From Arsukibacterium perlucidum DSM 18276 (GTDB taxonomy: Bacteria > Pseudomonadota > Gammaproteobacteria > Enterobacterales > Alteromonadaceae): DNA of 64,000 nt. The position numbers were made by a program, and so were the translations under genes. Where the stretch lies: the NCBI RefSeq assembly GCF_000382165.1, contig NZ_KB907718.1:1-64000 (forward strand). Reading direction: 5' to 3'. Of this stretch, positions 49,327-58,318 are shown one piece after another. The number at the start of each line of letters is the position of its first letter. Position 1 is the first letter of the stretch. The notes under the pieces were generated by a model. The model was not told the DNA's origin. It did not search any database and was given only the letters and a program-made list of their open reading frames with translations.

Positions 49327-50094
49327 CTATTCGGCAGCTTCGCCTTTATAGCGGCGGAGTTGCCGGCCAATAAACTTATTATCCACCAGCAGATTAAGGC
49401 CTCTCAACAACCGGGTTGCCAGCAACGGATCATAACGGCTGATAGCACAATACACTGAGGGTGCTTCTGACCAGATCGGATCAGCACCAAAGTCCCCTAA
49501 ACCGCCGTTGTTCATAAAAAAATAGTAGGACAAGTCAACACTCATCACTACATCAAGCCGCCCTTGCTCAAGCCGTTTCAGATTATTTTGCAATGAATGC
49601 GCATCATCGCGGATCACATCGCCCAAGGCAAACACCTGCTCCAGCTCGGGGTAAGTGAAGCCCCGGGTTGTACCCACCCGTTTGCCAGCCAAATCAGGTA
49701 GCGCAGTTATGGGCGGGCTGTCTGCCCGGCGAATAAATAACTGTTGAGTAGCAAATAAAGGTGGGCTCCAGAAATACAGGCCTGGCTCGGTTACCCAATC
49801 AGGATTAAGAAAACAGGCAATATCTGCTTGTCCCGTCTCCAGCCAGCTCTCAATACGCGCTCTGGGTAAATCAAGATACTGAATATCAAGCTGGCTCACC
49901 AGTGCCAACGCATCAAGAATATCTTTACTTAAACCGGCACTCAACTTGCCAGCATCATCAAAAATGGCGTAAGGGGGAGTATTACTGTCACTCACCACAG
50001 CCCGCAATATATTTCTTTCGCTGGCAGCGGCATTCCAACCCATTACAACTGCCAACGATAACAGCTTTAGACACTGGCGGAGGATGAACAACAT
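49327..50094 (-). CDS. Periplasmic substrate-binding protein (SBP_bac_3 type)
   Basis: A 255-residue secreted protein with a signal peptide (to about residue 25, MGWNAAASE) and an amino-acid-type periplasmic binding fold. Landmarks are VVSDSNTPPYAIFDDAGKLSAGLSKDI and VGTTRGFTYPELE. No ABC permease or ATPase is nearby, and it may act in sensing rather than uptake. AGAGG lies five bases before the ATG. Confidence 0.85.
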   Translation of the reverse strand: MLFILRQCLKLLSLAVVMGWNAAASERNILRAVVSDSNTPPYAIFDDAGKLSAGLSKDILDALALVSQLDIQYLDLPRARIESWLETGQADIACFLNPDWVTEPGLYFWSPPLFATQQLFIRRADSPPITALPDLAGKRVGTTRGFTYPELEQVFALGDVIRDDAHSLQNNLKRLEQGRLDVVMSVDLSYYFFMNNGGLGDFGADPIWSEAPSVYCAISRYDPLLATRLLRGLNLLVDNKFIGRQLRRYKGEAAE

Positions 50095-50265
50095 TTACAC
50101 CTCTGAGTAATGCACATAGCAATAGCTTACCCTTTAAATCTAACATGATTTGTTAAAATAGCCAGTGCGCTGGCGCGCCAGAAATATTTGACTGGCGCCG
50201 ATCTGAAAAACTGCAATGGCCGTATTGTTTACATTGTCAGATAACGAATTTCAGTGAAATGCAGT

Positions 50266-50847
50266 ATGAGTAAACAATTAGCGTTATTCCCTTTAAGCAG
50301 CTTTATTTTACCTGACGGTAAAATGCGGTTGCGGGTATTTGAAAAGCGCTATATCAGGCTGGTAAAAGAGGCCGGTCTGGGCAAACGCAGTTTTGCCATG
50401 GCTTTGCTCAATCCGTTTGTTTCCCAGCAGCATCGTGATCGGATCCTGCCGCTGGCAACGGAAGTCGTCATTGAAGATTTTGAGCAATTACCTGATGGTT
50501 TATTAGGAATAACTGTCAGAGGCGTAAAGCGGGTAGAAATTAACAAACGCTGGCAAGAAGAAGATGGCCTGAATGTAGCGGAGGTTGCAGAGTTAACTAA
50601 CTGGCCTGCAATCATGCGCTGCCAGCGCTATACAGACCTTGCTGATTCGTTATTGCACCTGCTGGCAGAATACCCTCAGCTGCAACAGCTTTACCCTGAA
50701 CCTGAAATTGACAACGCAAGCTGGCTGGCGGCGCGTTGGCTGGAGCTAATGCCAATGCAGCCCGGTTTAAAACAAAAGCTGTCGGCTGAACATGACCCAA
50801 TGATCTGTCTGGAAAGCTTACAAAACTGGCTTGAGCATAATTCATGA
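50266..50847 (+). CDS. Lon N-terminal domain protein
   Basis: A 193-residue protein consisting of a Lon substrate-binding (LonN/PUA-like) domain: LALFPLSSFILPDGKMRLRVFEKRYIRLV. It has no AAA+ or protease part. Such stand-alone LonN proteins are common in gammaproteobacteria and of unknown role. The ATG at 50266 is preferred for its N-terminus; a GTG at 50254 is possible. It is divergent from the SBP gene. Confidence 0.87.
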   Translation: MSKQLALFPLSSFILPDGKMRLRVFEKRYIRLVKEAGLGKRSFAMALLNPFVSQQHRDRILPLATEVVIEDFEQLPDGLLGITVRGVKRVEINKRWQEEDGLNVAEVAELTNWPAIMRCQRYTDLADSLLHLLAEYPQLQQLYPEPEIDNASWLAARWLELMPMQPGLKQKLSAEHDPMICLESLQNWLEHNS

Positions 50848-50886
50848 GCTGCAATTCAGCTAACTCGTTCAGGCTAGTTTAAACAA

Positions 50887-51555
50887 TTATTCGATACCCA
50901 GATATTTATGAACCTGCACACTCAACCGCCAGTTATGCTTCTTGCAATATGCAATTGCCAGCGCTGTCGCTTTGACCTGCTGGCTGATAGGTTGCAGATA
51001 AATCAACTTATTGCTGATATCAGTCTCCTGCAACAGCTGTAAAAGTTGCTCGATATGTTTGTCCATCGCCACCGGATGTTTTATTTCATCAGCCCGGTCC
51101 AACGCACTCTGTAATACCTTGTAACCACCTTTCATATTGATTTTAGGTGAAACCGTTACCCAACTCTGGCCCGGAACCAATATCTCAAAGGTACCGCTGG
51201 TTTCAATCTGAGTTTGATAGCCGGCGTCGTGCAAAGTGTTACAAAGCGGATTTAAATCATACATGCAGGGCTCACCGCCGGTAATCACCACATGCTTCGC
51301 CTGATAAGCTTCCGCTTTAAACAAGGTCAGTAGTTGCTCAGCTGTTACTGCCGTCCACTGCTCAGTATCTGCTGTTTTCGCCATGACCTGGTCCCGGCTA
51401 ACCTCCAGTTCAGGGTTAACCTGCCAGGTATGTTTAGTGTCACACCAGGCGCACCCCACCGGACAACCTTGCAGCCGGACAAATATTGCCGGTACACCGG
51501 TAAAGCTGCCTTCGCCCTGGATGGTTTCAAATATTTCGTTAACCTTATACAACAA
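50887..51555 (-). CDS. queE: 7-carboxy-7-deazaguanine synthase QueE
   Basis: A 222-residue radical-SAM enzyme of queuosine synthesis that makes 7-carboxy-7-deazaguanine. The iron-sulfur site is CX3CX2C at residues 31, 35 and 38 in GCPVGCAWCD. Other marks are VVITGGEPC and IETSGT. The start chosen is a TTG at 51555 with AAAGGA upstream, matching the N-terminus VNEIFETIQGEGSF of E. coli QueE (223 residues); a longer frame to 51660 would overlap queC's start. It is divergent from queC. Confidence 0.93.
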   Translation of the reverse strand: MLYKVNEIFETIQGEGSFTGVPAIFVRLQGCPVGCAWCDTKHTWQVNPELEVSRDQVMAKTADTEQWTAVTAEQLLTLFKAEAYQAKHVVITGGEPCMYDLNPLCNTLHDAGYQTQIETSGTFEILVPGQSWVTVSPKINMKGGYKVLQSALDRADEIKHPVAMDKHIEQLLQLLQETDISNKLIYLQPISQQVKATALAIAYCKKHNWRLSVQVHKYLGIE

Positions 51556-51651
51556 GCCGCGGTTTCCTTTATGACAAGCAGGTGATCTGACAGCGATGTT
51601 CAAGTACAATGCGCGGCCAATTTGCCCGCTATTATACAGAGAGAGACAATG

Positions 51652-52308
51652 ATGAGCCAAAAAGTTGTGGTTATTTATTCTGGTGGTATGGATTCATTTA
51701 CCATTTTGCATAAAGCAATCGCCGCCGGTCATGATGTTTATGCTCTGTCGTTTAACTATGGTCAACGCCATGTTAAAGAACTGATATGTGCAGCAGATGT
51801 CTGTAAAGAGCTGAATATAAAGCATAAAATTGTTGACATCTCGGCTATTAACCAGCTGATCAGTGGCTCGTCATTAACCAGTGATATCGATGTGCCGGAA
51901 GGCCATTATGCGGCCGAAAATATGAAATCGACAGTCGTGCCAAACCGCAATATGATTTTGTTATCACTGGCCGTTGGCTATGCCGACTCCATTGGCGCCC
52001 GTGCCGTTTATTATGGAGCGCACTCTGGCGATCACTTTATTTACCCGGATTGCCGGCCTGAATTTGTGCAGAAAATGAATGACGTTTGCCAGATTGCCAA
52101 TTACCAGCCAGTTGATATTGTCAGCCCCTACCTGTATCAGACCAAAATTGAGATACTGTCTGACGGCCTGGCGATGGGCCTCGATTACAGCAAAACCTGG
52201 ACCTGCTACAACGGCCGCGATAAAGCCTGTGGTAAATGCGGCTCCTGCCAGGAACGATTAGAAGCGTTTAACCTTAATAACGCCGTCGACCCACTACCCT
52301 ACGAATAA
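51652..52308 (+). CDS. queC: 7-cyano-7-deazaguanine synthase QueC
   Basis: A 218-residue ATP-dependent enzyme that makes preQ0 from carboxy-deazaguanine. The PP-loop SGGMDS is at residues 10-15 and the zinc site uses Cys-185, Cys-193, Cys-196 and Cys-199 near the C-terminus. The start at 51652 (or 51649, since ATGATG) follows GAGAGAC. The queC terminator is at 52348-52374. Together with queE it serves queuosine formation for tRNA anticodons such as tRNA-Tyr. Confidence 0.95.
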   Translation: MSQKVVVIYSGGMDSFTILHKAIAAGHDVYALSFNYGQRHVKELICAADVCKELNIKHKIVDISAINQLISGSSLTSDIDVPEGHYAAENMKSTVVPNRNMILLSLAVGYADSIGARAVYYGAHSGDHFIYPDCRPEFVQKMNDVCQIANYQPVDIVSPYLYQTKIEILSDGLAMGLDYSKTWTCYNGRDKACGKCGSCQERLEAFNLNNAVDPLPYE

Positions 52309-52347
52309 CTAGCCGGGTTGATCCAGACCCAGTTGTTATAGCATATA

Positions 52348-52374
52348 CAAAAGCGGCCTTGTGGCCGCTTTTGT
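52348..52374 (+). terminator. Terminator after queC
   Basis: A GC-rich stem AAGCGGCC-TTGT-GGCCGCTT is followed by TTGTCG. The tail has few Ts. It lies about 40 bases past the queC stop and inside the promoter region of the next gene. Confidence 0.75.
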
Positions 52375-52386
52375 CGTCTCTATAAT
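52359..52386 (+). promoter_or_regulatory. Symporter promoter overlapping the queC terminator
   Basis: A perfect -10 TATAAT (52381-52386) stands 16 bp after TTGTGG (52359-52364), a possible -35. The -35 falls inside the loop and right arm of the queC terminator. It would drive the symporter gene 49 bases downstream of the -10. Confidence 0.5.
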
Positions 52387-52434
52387 GGCGCGACTTTTTC
52401 TCGTCACAGTAACTATATTTTCTGGTGGTAATTT

Positions 52435-53676
52435 ATGTTTACGTACTGGTTTGCAATTCCTTTCTGGCAACGGGTGCTGGGCGCCTTAGTATTGGGCGTG
52501 GTAACCGGCCTGGTCCTGGGTGAAACCGCCACCGCTTTAAAACCTTTGGGCACCCTGTTTATCAATGCCATCAGGATGCTGGTGGTGCCGTTAGTATTAT
52601 TTGCGCTTATTACCAGCATTACCTCGCTGGCTGACAACCAGAAAATGGGCCGGTTGGCAGCAAAAACCGTTGGCCTGTTTTTATTTACGGCTTTTATTGC
52701 CAGTTTAATTGGCTTAACTATCGGCAGCTTAATGAATTGGGGCGATGCCTTGCAACTTACCGCCAGTGAAGTGCGGGATCGTACTATTCCACCGGTTGCT
52801 GATGTGATTACCGGGCTAATTCCAACCAATCCGGTTGCGGCGCTGGTAAATGGTAATGTACTGCAGATTATTGTCTTTGCCAGCCTGGTCGGTATTGCCA
52901 TCAATGTGGTGGGCGAAAAAGCCGAGCCGATGAAAAAAGTGGTGCATGCCGGCGCGGAGATTATGTATCAGATCACCAGGATGGTAATGCAGTTAACGCC
53001 ACTGGGGGTATTTGGCCTGATGGCCTGGGCCGTAGGCAGTTTTGGTTTGGCGACGTTACTGCCCTTAGCCAAGTTTATTGGCGCTATTTATCTGTCGTGT
53101 CTAATTCATATCGTGCTGGTGTATGGCGGCCTGGTAAAACTGTTTGGTGGTATCGGTGTACGGGCTTTCTTTAAGGCAGTTTTACCTGCACAGTTAGTCG
53201 CTTACAGCAGTGCCAGCAGCTATGGTACCCTGCCGGTCAGCTACAAGGTAGTAACAGAAGATCTTAAAGTATCAAAAAGCTATACCAGTTTTGTGTTACC
53301 ACTGGGCGCCACCATTAATATGGATGGCTGCGGCGGTATTTTCCCGGCGATAGCGGCTATTTTTATTGCCCATATTTATGGCATACCGCTGGATGCTCTG
53401 GACTATGTACTGATTGCCGGCACTGCTACCCTGGCTTCGCTGGGCACTGCTGGCGTGCCAGGTACTGCCATGGTAATGCTAACAGTCACGTTAAGTGTGG
53501 TCGGTTTACCGCTGGAAGGTATTGCTTTTATCGCGGCGGTTGACAGGATAATCGATATGATGCGCACTGCCACTAATGTTACCGGCGATACCATGGTGGC
53601 GTTAGTGGTAGGTCGCTCAGAGGGTTTGGTCAATGAAGAAGGGGTGCCAGCTACTGCCGCAGCGGTTAACAGTTAG
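52435..53676 (+). CDS. Dicarboxylate/amino acid:cation symporter
   Basis: A 413-residue inner-membrane transporter of the DAACS (SLC1-like) family that takes up glutamate, aspartate or C4-dicarboxylates with sodium or protons. Family signatures are the serine-rich SSASSYGTLPVS re-entrant loop, ATINMDGCGG (NMDG motif), and the hairpin GTAGVPGTAMV. About eight transmembrane helices. Exact substrate is not certain. It is monocistronic and converges on lysC with a shared terminator. Confidence 0.92.
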   Translation: MFTYWFAIPFWQRVLGALVLGVVTGLVLGETATALKPLGTLFINAIRMLVVPLVLFALITSITSLADNQKMGRLAAKTVGLFLFTAFIASLIGLTIGSLMNWGDALQLTASEVRDRTIPPVADVITGLIPTNPVAALVNGNVLQIIVFASLVGIAINVVGEKAEPMKKVVHAGAEIMYQITRMVMQLTPLGVFGLMAWAVGSFGLATLLPLAKFIGAIYLSCLIHIVLVYGGLVKLFGGIGVRAFFKAVLPAQLVAYSSASSYGTLPVSYKVVTEDLKVSKSYTSFVLPLGATINMDGCGGIFPAIAAIFIAHIYGIPLDALDYVLIAGTATLASLGTAGVPGTAMVMLTVTLSVVGLPLEGIAFIAAVDRIIDMMRTATNVTGDTMVALVVGRSEGLVNEEGVPATAAAVNS

Positions 53677-53700
53677 CGTTTAATCTGTTATTGCCTGATA

Positions 53701-53733
53701 CAGCCCCAGCTCTGGCCTAGCGAGTTGGGGCTG
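53701..53733. terminator. Terminator between symporter and lysC
   Basis: An 8-bp stem CAGCCCCA/TGGGGCTG (53701-53708 and 53726-53733) lies between the convergent gene ends, 24 bases from the symporter stop and 10 bases from the lysC stop. Its tail is TTGATT on the plus strand and TATCAG on the minus strand, so it may act in both directions. Confidence 0.6.
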
Positions 53734-53743
53734 TTGATTCAGT

Positions 53744-55093
53744 TCAGGCGCTGAATAAATTTGAATGTAATTGCTTCACCACCGCCGGGGCGTCGGCATC
53801 CTGTACTAAAAAGCATAAGTTATGCTTAGAAGCACCATGACAGATAAGCCGCATATTAATCCGCTCAAGAGTTTGGAACAGCTCACCGGTAATGCCTTTG
53901 CTACTGTGCAAATGGTTACCAATAACCGCAACCAGGCTTAAGCCTTGCTCTACCACCACTTCACAAAACCCCCGCAGTTCCAGCAGTGCCGGCTCTACCG
54001 CATGGCTGAACGCGCTGGTCATGCCGCCTTCATCTAAGGTCAGCGCGACGCTGATTTCCGAGGTAGTGACTAAGTCGACCGAGATCTGATGCCGGCTTAA
54101 AATATCAAACACCCGGGCTAAAAACCCTGCCGCGTGCAGCATGTCAGGGCTTTTTACCGTAATCAAGGTTTGCGATTTGCGTAAAGCGATAGCACGGTAA
54201 GGTGGCCGCTGTTGTACTTCTCTGGCTATCCAGGTGCCTCCGGCTTCAGGCTCACGGCTGGATCCGACAAAGACCCCAATATTGCGACGCATTGCCGGAA
54301 TAAGGGTGGCCGGATGCAGCACCTTAGCGCCAAACGTTGCCATTTCTGCCGCTTCATCAAAACTAATCTCAGCAATACAGCGCGCCTGATCGGTTAACCT
54401 GGGATCGGTAGTAAAAATGCCTACCACATCGGTCCAGATTTGCACCGTATCGGCCTGCAGGGCTTCTGCCAGCAAAGCTGCACTGTAATCAGAGCCACCA
54501 CGGCCAAGCGTAGTGGTTTGTTCAAAGTCGTCCTGGCCGATAAAACCCTGGGTGACAATCCGTTGTTCAGCAATCATTGGCTTTAAATGGATTTCAGCCA
54601 GTTCAGCAATCTGCTTAACCTGCGGCTCAGCCCGGCCAAAACGGCTGTCGGTGCGCATTATCCGGCGAATATCAAAACACTGGGCTTTGGTTCCCCGCTC
54701 ACTCAACACCTGGCTGAATAGCGCCGAACTTAAGCGTTCACCGAAGGACTGAATAAGGTCTTTATGGGCACTGCTGTATACAGCACCGCCGTTTTCAATC
54801 AGCGCTTTCAATTCTGCCAGCAACAATTCAATAGCCGCTGCTACCTGCTCAGGCTGGCTTAAACGGTTTAATACCGCCAGAGTAATAGCTTCAATACCAG
54901 CATAAGCGTCATAGCGCTCGGTAACATTAGTGGTTTTAGTAATTTCTACCAGCAGGTTGGTTACGCCAGAGCTGGCACTGACCACAATTACCCGTATTGC
55001 GTCATTAGCCAGGATAATATCGGCACAGCGGCACATCGCATCAAAGTCCGCGACACTGGTGCCACCGAATTTTGCAATAATAAGATTGGACAA
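53744..55093 (-). CDS. lysC: Aspartate kinase, lysine-sensitive type (LysC)
   Basis: A 449-residue aspartokinase III-like enzyme, first step of the aspartate pathway to lysine, threonine and methionine. The kinase core begins IAKFGGTSV (Lys-8), with FIGQD, TLGRGGSDYSA, and two C-terminal ACT domains (about 305-445). The start is a TTG at 55093 with AAGGAG eight bases upstream. A lysine riboswitch lies in its leader, so expression falls with lysine; the ACT domains give feedback inhibition too. Confidence 0.96.
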   Translation of the reverse strand: MSNLIIAKFGGTSVADFDAMCRCADIILANDAIRVIVVSASSGVTNLLVEITKTTNVTERYDAYAGIEAITLAVLNRLSQPEQVAAAIELLLAELKALIENGGAVYSSAHKDLIQSFGERLSSALFSQVLSERGTKAQCFDIRRIMRTDSRFGRAEPQVKQIAELAEIHLKPMIAEQRIVTQGFIGQDDFEQTTTLGRGGSDYSAALLAEALQADTVQIWTDVVGIFTTDPRLTDQARCIAEISFDEAAEMATFGAKVLHPATLIPAMRRNIGVFVGSSREPEAGGTWIAREVQQRPPYRAIALRKSQTLITVKSPDMLHAAGFLARVFDILSRHQISVDLVTTSEISVALTLDEGGMTSAFSHAVEPALLELRGFCEVVVEQGLSLVAVIGNHLHSSKGITGELFQTLERINMRLICHGASKHNLCFLVQDADAPAVVKQLHSNLFSA

Positions 55094-55190
55094 GGGTGTC
55101 TCTCCTTACAAATAAAATAAGCAGAGCATGGCTTTTGCTAATTGCAGCAAAACGGGAATAGTTACAGACCGTTGCTATCGATAACAAAGG

Positions 55191-55352
55191 CCAGAAGCTC
55201 TCCACCAAACAGGTGACAGTCGGCAGGATTCAGCCTGCCCAACCGAAAGTACGCTTGCTATAAGGCGAACTTTCTCGGCGTTAATCCCCCTGGCCCGCGC
55301 TGCAAAGTATAGTCTTCTGTCACGGGTTACCTGGTTAACGCGCCTCTTCTGG
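55191..55352 (-). promoter_or_regulatory. Lysine riboswitch (L-box) of lysC
   Basis: The minus strand carries the conserved lysine aptamer: P1 stem CCAGAAG/CTTCTGG (55346-55352 with 55191-55197), the GAGGCGCGTTAACC segment, GGGGG(A)TTAACGCCGAG, the CAGGCTGAATCCTG hairpin and TGTCACCTG(..)GGTGGAG. These match the E. coli lysC leader in order and spacing. Between aptamer and start, a TTTTGCT/AGCAAAA stem (55133-55152) is a likely part of the switch, but the off-state mechanism is not clear from sequence. Confidence 0.95.
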
Positions 55353-55378
55353 TCTATCAGATATGATTGACGGCGGCC

Positions 55379-55407
55379 ACTTTACCTCGTCAGCCGCCAG
55401 ATAGCAA
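55379..55407 (-). promoter_or_regulatory. lysC promoter
   Basis: A -35 TTGCTA (55402-55407), 17-bp spacer and -10 TAAAGT (55379-55384) sit just ahead of the riboswitch on the minus strand, so that the transcript would start about 20 bases before the aptamer. Both boxes deviate from consensus; the position is the main support. Confidence 0.45.
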
Positions 55408-55524
55408 TAGCCTTTTAGCCGTCTATCAGCTTAGCGCACGTCTACCGATTTAAATCGGTTATTTTGCGGCGCATGATAACAGCATTAACTGAATACTGCC
55501 TTAGTGATATAAGTATTTGATCAA

Positions 55525-55797
55525 CTAATTGTAATGGTTGTTAATATGTTTAATCAGCTCAATAAAAGCATCCATGTCTTTTTCATTCTGCGCGTCACTG
55601 TGCCACTTATGATGAAACCCCATTGTCAACTGTACTTTGGCTGAAGCGAAATACACTTCATAGCCATCAAAACCCTGGCTTACCGTCAGGCCATCCAGGG
55701 TAAAGCCGGCACCGTGATCAGTATCAACCGCTTTGCCATGTTTCTCTACTTTGGCATAAACATTTAAAAGTAATTTACCATCTAGTTCATTTTGCAT
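55525..55797 (-). CDS. DUF3081 family protein
   Basis: A 90-residue protein of DUF3081, recognised by MQNELDGKLLLNVYAKVEKHG, LDGLTVSQGFDGYEVYF and the C-terminal LTMGFHHKWHSD. No signal peptide. Unknown function. The ATG at 55797 with GGACT upstream is chosen over a longer start at 55842 because it fits the family length. Confidence 0.82.
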   Translation of the reverse strand: MQNELDGKLLLNVYAKVEKHGKAVDTDHGAGFTLDGLTVSQGFDGYEVYFASAKVQLTMGFHHKWHSDAQNEKDMDAFIELIKHINNHYN

Positions 55798-55916
55798 AGT
55801 GAGTCCGTATTTTAAGGTTAACTCGTGGCTGACGTTTAGCATAGCAGCTAAAAGCCATTGGTTTGATGACTTTACGCAATGCGGGTATAGTACGGTTGTC
55901 TTAAAAGGAGAAAAAA

Positions 55917-56513
55917 ATGCAAAAGACGCTTATTGCTTCCGCCTTGCTGTTAAGCTTAAGTCTCAACGCCAATATTGTTCAGGATGCGCCGTTAGTTTCT
56001 ATCGATAGCCATGACGCCTATTTTAATAACTTAAAAGCCCTGTGTGGCAAAGCTTTCGCAGGAAAAATTGTCGTTGATAACCCTCCTGCACCGGGTTTTG
56101 AAGGCGCATTAATAATGCACGTCAGAAAATGTACCGACAGCCAGCTGCAAATTCCTTTTCACGTAGGTGATAACCATTCCCGTACCTGGATTATAACCAA
56201 AACCGGCTCTGGTTTAACCTTAAAACATGATCACCGTAATGCTGATGGCAGCCACGATGATCAAACCATGTATGGCGGTCAGACGCTTGATGCCGGCTGG
56301 CCAACTGCCCAGTCTTTTCATGCCGATCAGTATTCTAAAGAGTTGTTTACCGCTCGTGGTATTCCGCAATCGAACACTAATATCTGGCAAATGTTTATCT
56401 ATCCGGAAAAATTCAGCTACCGGTTAATCCGTGAAGGCAGAGAGTTCCGGGTTGATTTTGATCTGACTTCAGAAGTGACTTTACCACCAGTCCCCTGGGG
56501 CTACGCTGATTAA
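55917..56513 (+). CDS. Hypothetical secreted protein, 198 residues
   Basis: Not recognised as a named family. A signal peptide covers about residues 1-19 (LIASALLLSLSLNA) and the mature part is about 179 residues, with two Cys (near 43 and 71) that could pair in the periplasm. The remainder is rich in Asp and His (LKHDHRNADGSHDDQ). AAGGAG lies seven bases upstream of the ATG. It is followed 51 bases later by a lipoprotein peptidase on the same strand. Confidence 0.75.
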   Translation: MQKTLIASALLLSLSLNANIVQDAPLVSIDSHDAYFNNLKALCGKAFAGKIVVDNPPAPGFEGALIMHVRKCTDSQLQIPFHVGDNHSRTWIITKTGSGLTLKHDHRNADGSHDDQTMYGGQTLDAGWPTAQSFHADQYSKELFTARGIPQSNTNIWQMFIYPEKFSYRLIREGREFRVDFDLTSEVTLPPVPWGYAD

Positions 56514-56564
56514 CTTTTTAAAATAAAAACTATTAATAACAAAAATTTATATAATGGAGTCATT

Positions 56565-58262
56565 ATGAAAACGTCATTGAAGTTTTCACCACTTTTTATG
56601 ATCTTAGCCGGCGCGTTAACCATCAGTGCCTGCTCAAAAGAACCCACCATACCCGTTACTGACAATCAGCCTGAAGCTGAGCAAATACCTGAACTGGTCG
56701 ATACCGAATTTAACCCACGTTTAGCCGAGTATATTAAAACCCTGTCTTCTAACGAGTTTCAGGGCCGGGCGCCAGCGACTAAAGGCGACGAGCTTACCGT
56801 TGCCTATCTGGAGCAACACTTCCAGCGTATTGGTTTAAAGCCGATAGATGGCGATAGCTACCAGCAACCGGTATCGCTGGTCCAAATTGACCCGAAGCAA
56901 GTATCGGATATGCGTTTAAGTGGTGCGAACCTGCCTGAGAGTTTCAAATACCGCGATGAAATGATCGCCTGGACCACGCAGGTCACGGAACAGGTTAGCG
57001 TTGAAGACAGTGAGATGGTATTCGTTGGTTACGGTATCGTCGCCCCGGAATATAACTGGAACGACTATGAAGGCCTCGATGTAAAAGGCAAAACCGTGGT
57101 GATGTTTGTGAATGACCCGGGCTATGCCACTCAAAACCCGGAGCTGTTTAATGGCAATGCTATGACCTACTACGGCCGCTGGACTTATAAATTTGAGGAA
57201 GCAGCCCGGCAAGGCGCAGCTATGGCTTTAGTTATTCATGAAACCGCACCGGCAAGCTATGGCTGGGGCGTGGTTGCGCACGGCTCACCCATTAAATTTG
57301 ATTTGGTTAATGAAGATAAAAACATGAGCCGCTCAAAAGTTGAGGGCTGGTTAACGACAGAGTCAGCTGAAAAACTGTTTGCCAACGCCGGCACCGATTT
57401 GGCGACCATGCATAAAAAAGCGCTGGAACCAGACTTTAAACCGGTACCCCTGAATGCCAAAGCATCGGTTACCGTAAACAACAACCTGCGTGAACTGACC
57501 TCCAGCAATGTCATCGGCTATATTGAAGGCAGCAAATACCCGGACGAATATGTGCTTTATATGGCGCATTGGGATCATCTGGGCATGGACTTTTCTAACC
57601 CGGATAATAAAGTGTTTAACGGCGCTCAGGATAATGCCAGCGGCACTGGTGCAGTTATAGCTCTGGCAGAATACTTTGCCAGGCAGCCGCAACCCGAGCG
57701 CTCAATTGCTTTTGTATTAGTAACGGCTGAAGAGCGTGGTTTACTGGGTTCAGCCTGGTATGCAGCGAACCCGGTATTCCCACTGGAAAAAACGGCAGCA
57801 GCTATCAATATGGACGTAATGAACATGTATGGTCCGATGAAAGATATGGTTATCGTTGGCCTGGGTAACACAGAAGTGGAAGAAATTCTGGTTAAATATA
57901 CTGAACAACAGGGTCGCTATGCGGTGCAGGAACCCAACCCGGAAGCGGGTATTGCTTATCGCTCAGATCACTTTAATTTGTCGAAAAAAGGCGTACCAAT
58001 CCTGTACGCAAAAGGTGGCAATGATCACTATCAAAAGGGTGCTGAATGGGGCGCAGCGCAGCGCGCCGAATATAACAGCTGCTGCTACCACAAAGTTCAG
58101 GACGAATGGCGCGATGATTTCGACTTACGTGGCGCTCAGCAAGACTTATTCCTGTATTTCCGGGTTGGCAACGAACTGGCGAACAGCCGGCAGTGGCCAA
58201 ATTGGTATCAGGGTAATGAGTTCCGGGCTATTCGCGATGCTTCAGCCGAAGCCCGTCAGTAA
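56565..58262 (+). CDS. M28 family metallopeptidase lipoprotein
   Basis: A 565-residue lipoprotein with lipobox ISAC (Cys-23), then a PA-like insert (about 125-300), then an M28 zinc aminopeptidase domain. Its metal ligands are visible: His-335 in AHWDHLG, Asp-356 in QDNASG, Glu-389/Glu-390 in TAEERG, Asp-417 in NMDVMN and a His in YRSDHFNLS. Likely active at the outer membrane or periplasm, freeing amino acids from peptides. GGAG precedes the ATG. Confidence 0.92.
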   Translation: MKTSLKFSPLFMILAGALTISACSKEPTIPVTDNQPEAEQIPELVDTEFNPRLAEYIKTLSSNEFQGRAPATKGDELTVAYLEQHFQRIGLKPIDGDSYQQPVSLVQIDPKQVSDMRLSGANLPESFKYRDEMIAWTTQVTEQVSVEDSEMVFVGYGIVAPEYNWNDYEGLDVKGKTVVMFVNDPGYATQNPELFNGNAMTYYGRWTYKFEEAARQGAAMALVIHETAPASYGWGVVAHGSPIKFDLVNEDKNMSRSKVEGWLTTESAEKLFANAGTDLATMHKKALEPDFKPVPLNAKASVTVNNNLRELTSSNVIGYIEGSKYPDEYVLYMAHWDHLGMDFSNPDNKVFNGAQDNASGTGAVIALAEYFARQPQPERSIAFVLVTAEERGLLGSAWYAANPVFPLEKTAAAINMDVMNMYGPMKDMVIVGLGNTEVEEILVKYTEQQGRYAVQEPNPEAGIAYRSDHFNLSKKGVPILYAKGGNDHYQKGAEWGAAQRAEYNSCCYHKVQDEWRDDFDLRGAQQDLFLYFRVGNELANSRQWPNWYQGNEFRAIRDASAEARQ

Positions 58263-58291
58263 TCGACCCGCTACAATAATCTGAATACAAC

Positions 58292-58318
58292 AAGGGCAGC
58301 CACAGGGTTGCCCTTTTT
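58292..58318 (+). terminator. Terminator after the M28 peptidase
   Basis: A stem AAGGGCA/TGCCCTT (58292-58298, 58309-58315) with a ten-base loop is followed by TTT, about 30 bases past the peptidase stop. Confidence 0.8.

Larger units (their letters stand above)
55094..55524 (-). other. lysC leader region
   Basis: Region without coding sequence. On the minus strand it holds, from right to left, a 16-bp perfect palindrome ACCGATTTAAATCGGT (55444-55459), the lysC promoter, the lysine riboswitch and the lysC ribosome site. The 9-mer GTCTATCAG (plus strand) occurs twice, at 55352-55360 and 55421-55429. Confidence 0.8.

Noticed and set aside
51556-51651. A possible preQ1 riboswitch between queE and queC
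   Set aside because: PreQ1 riboswitches often precede que genes, but no preQ1 aptamer pattern can be seen in these 96 bases.
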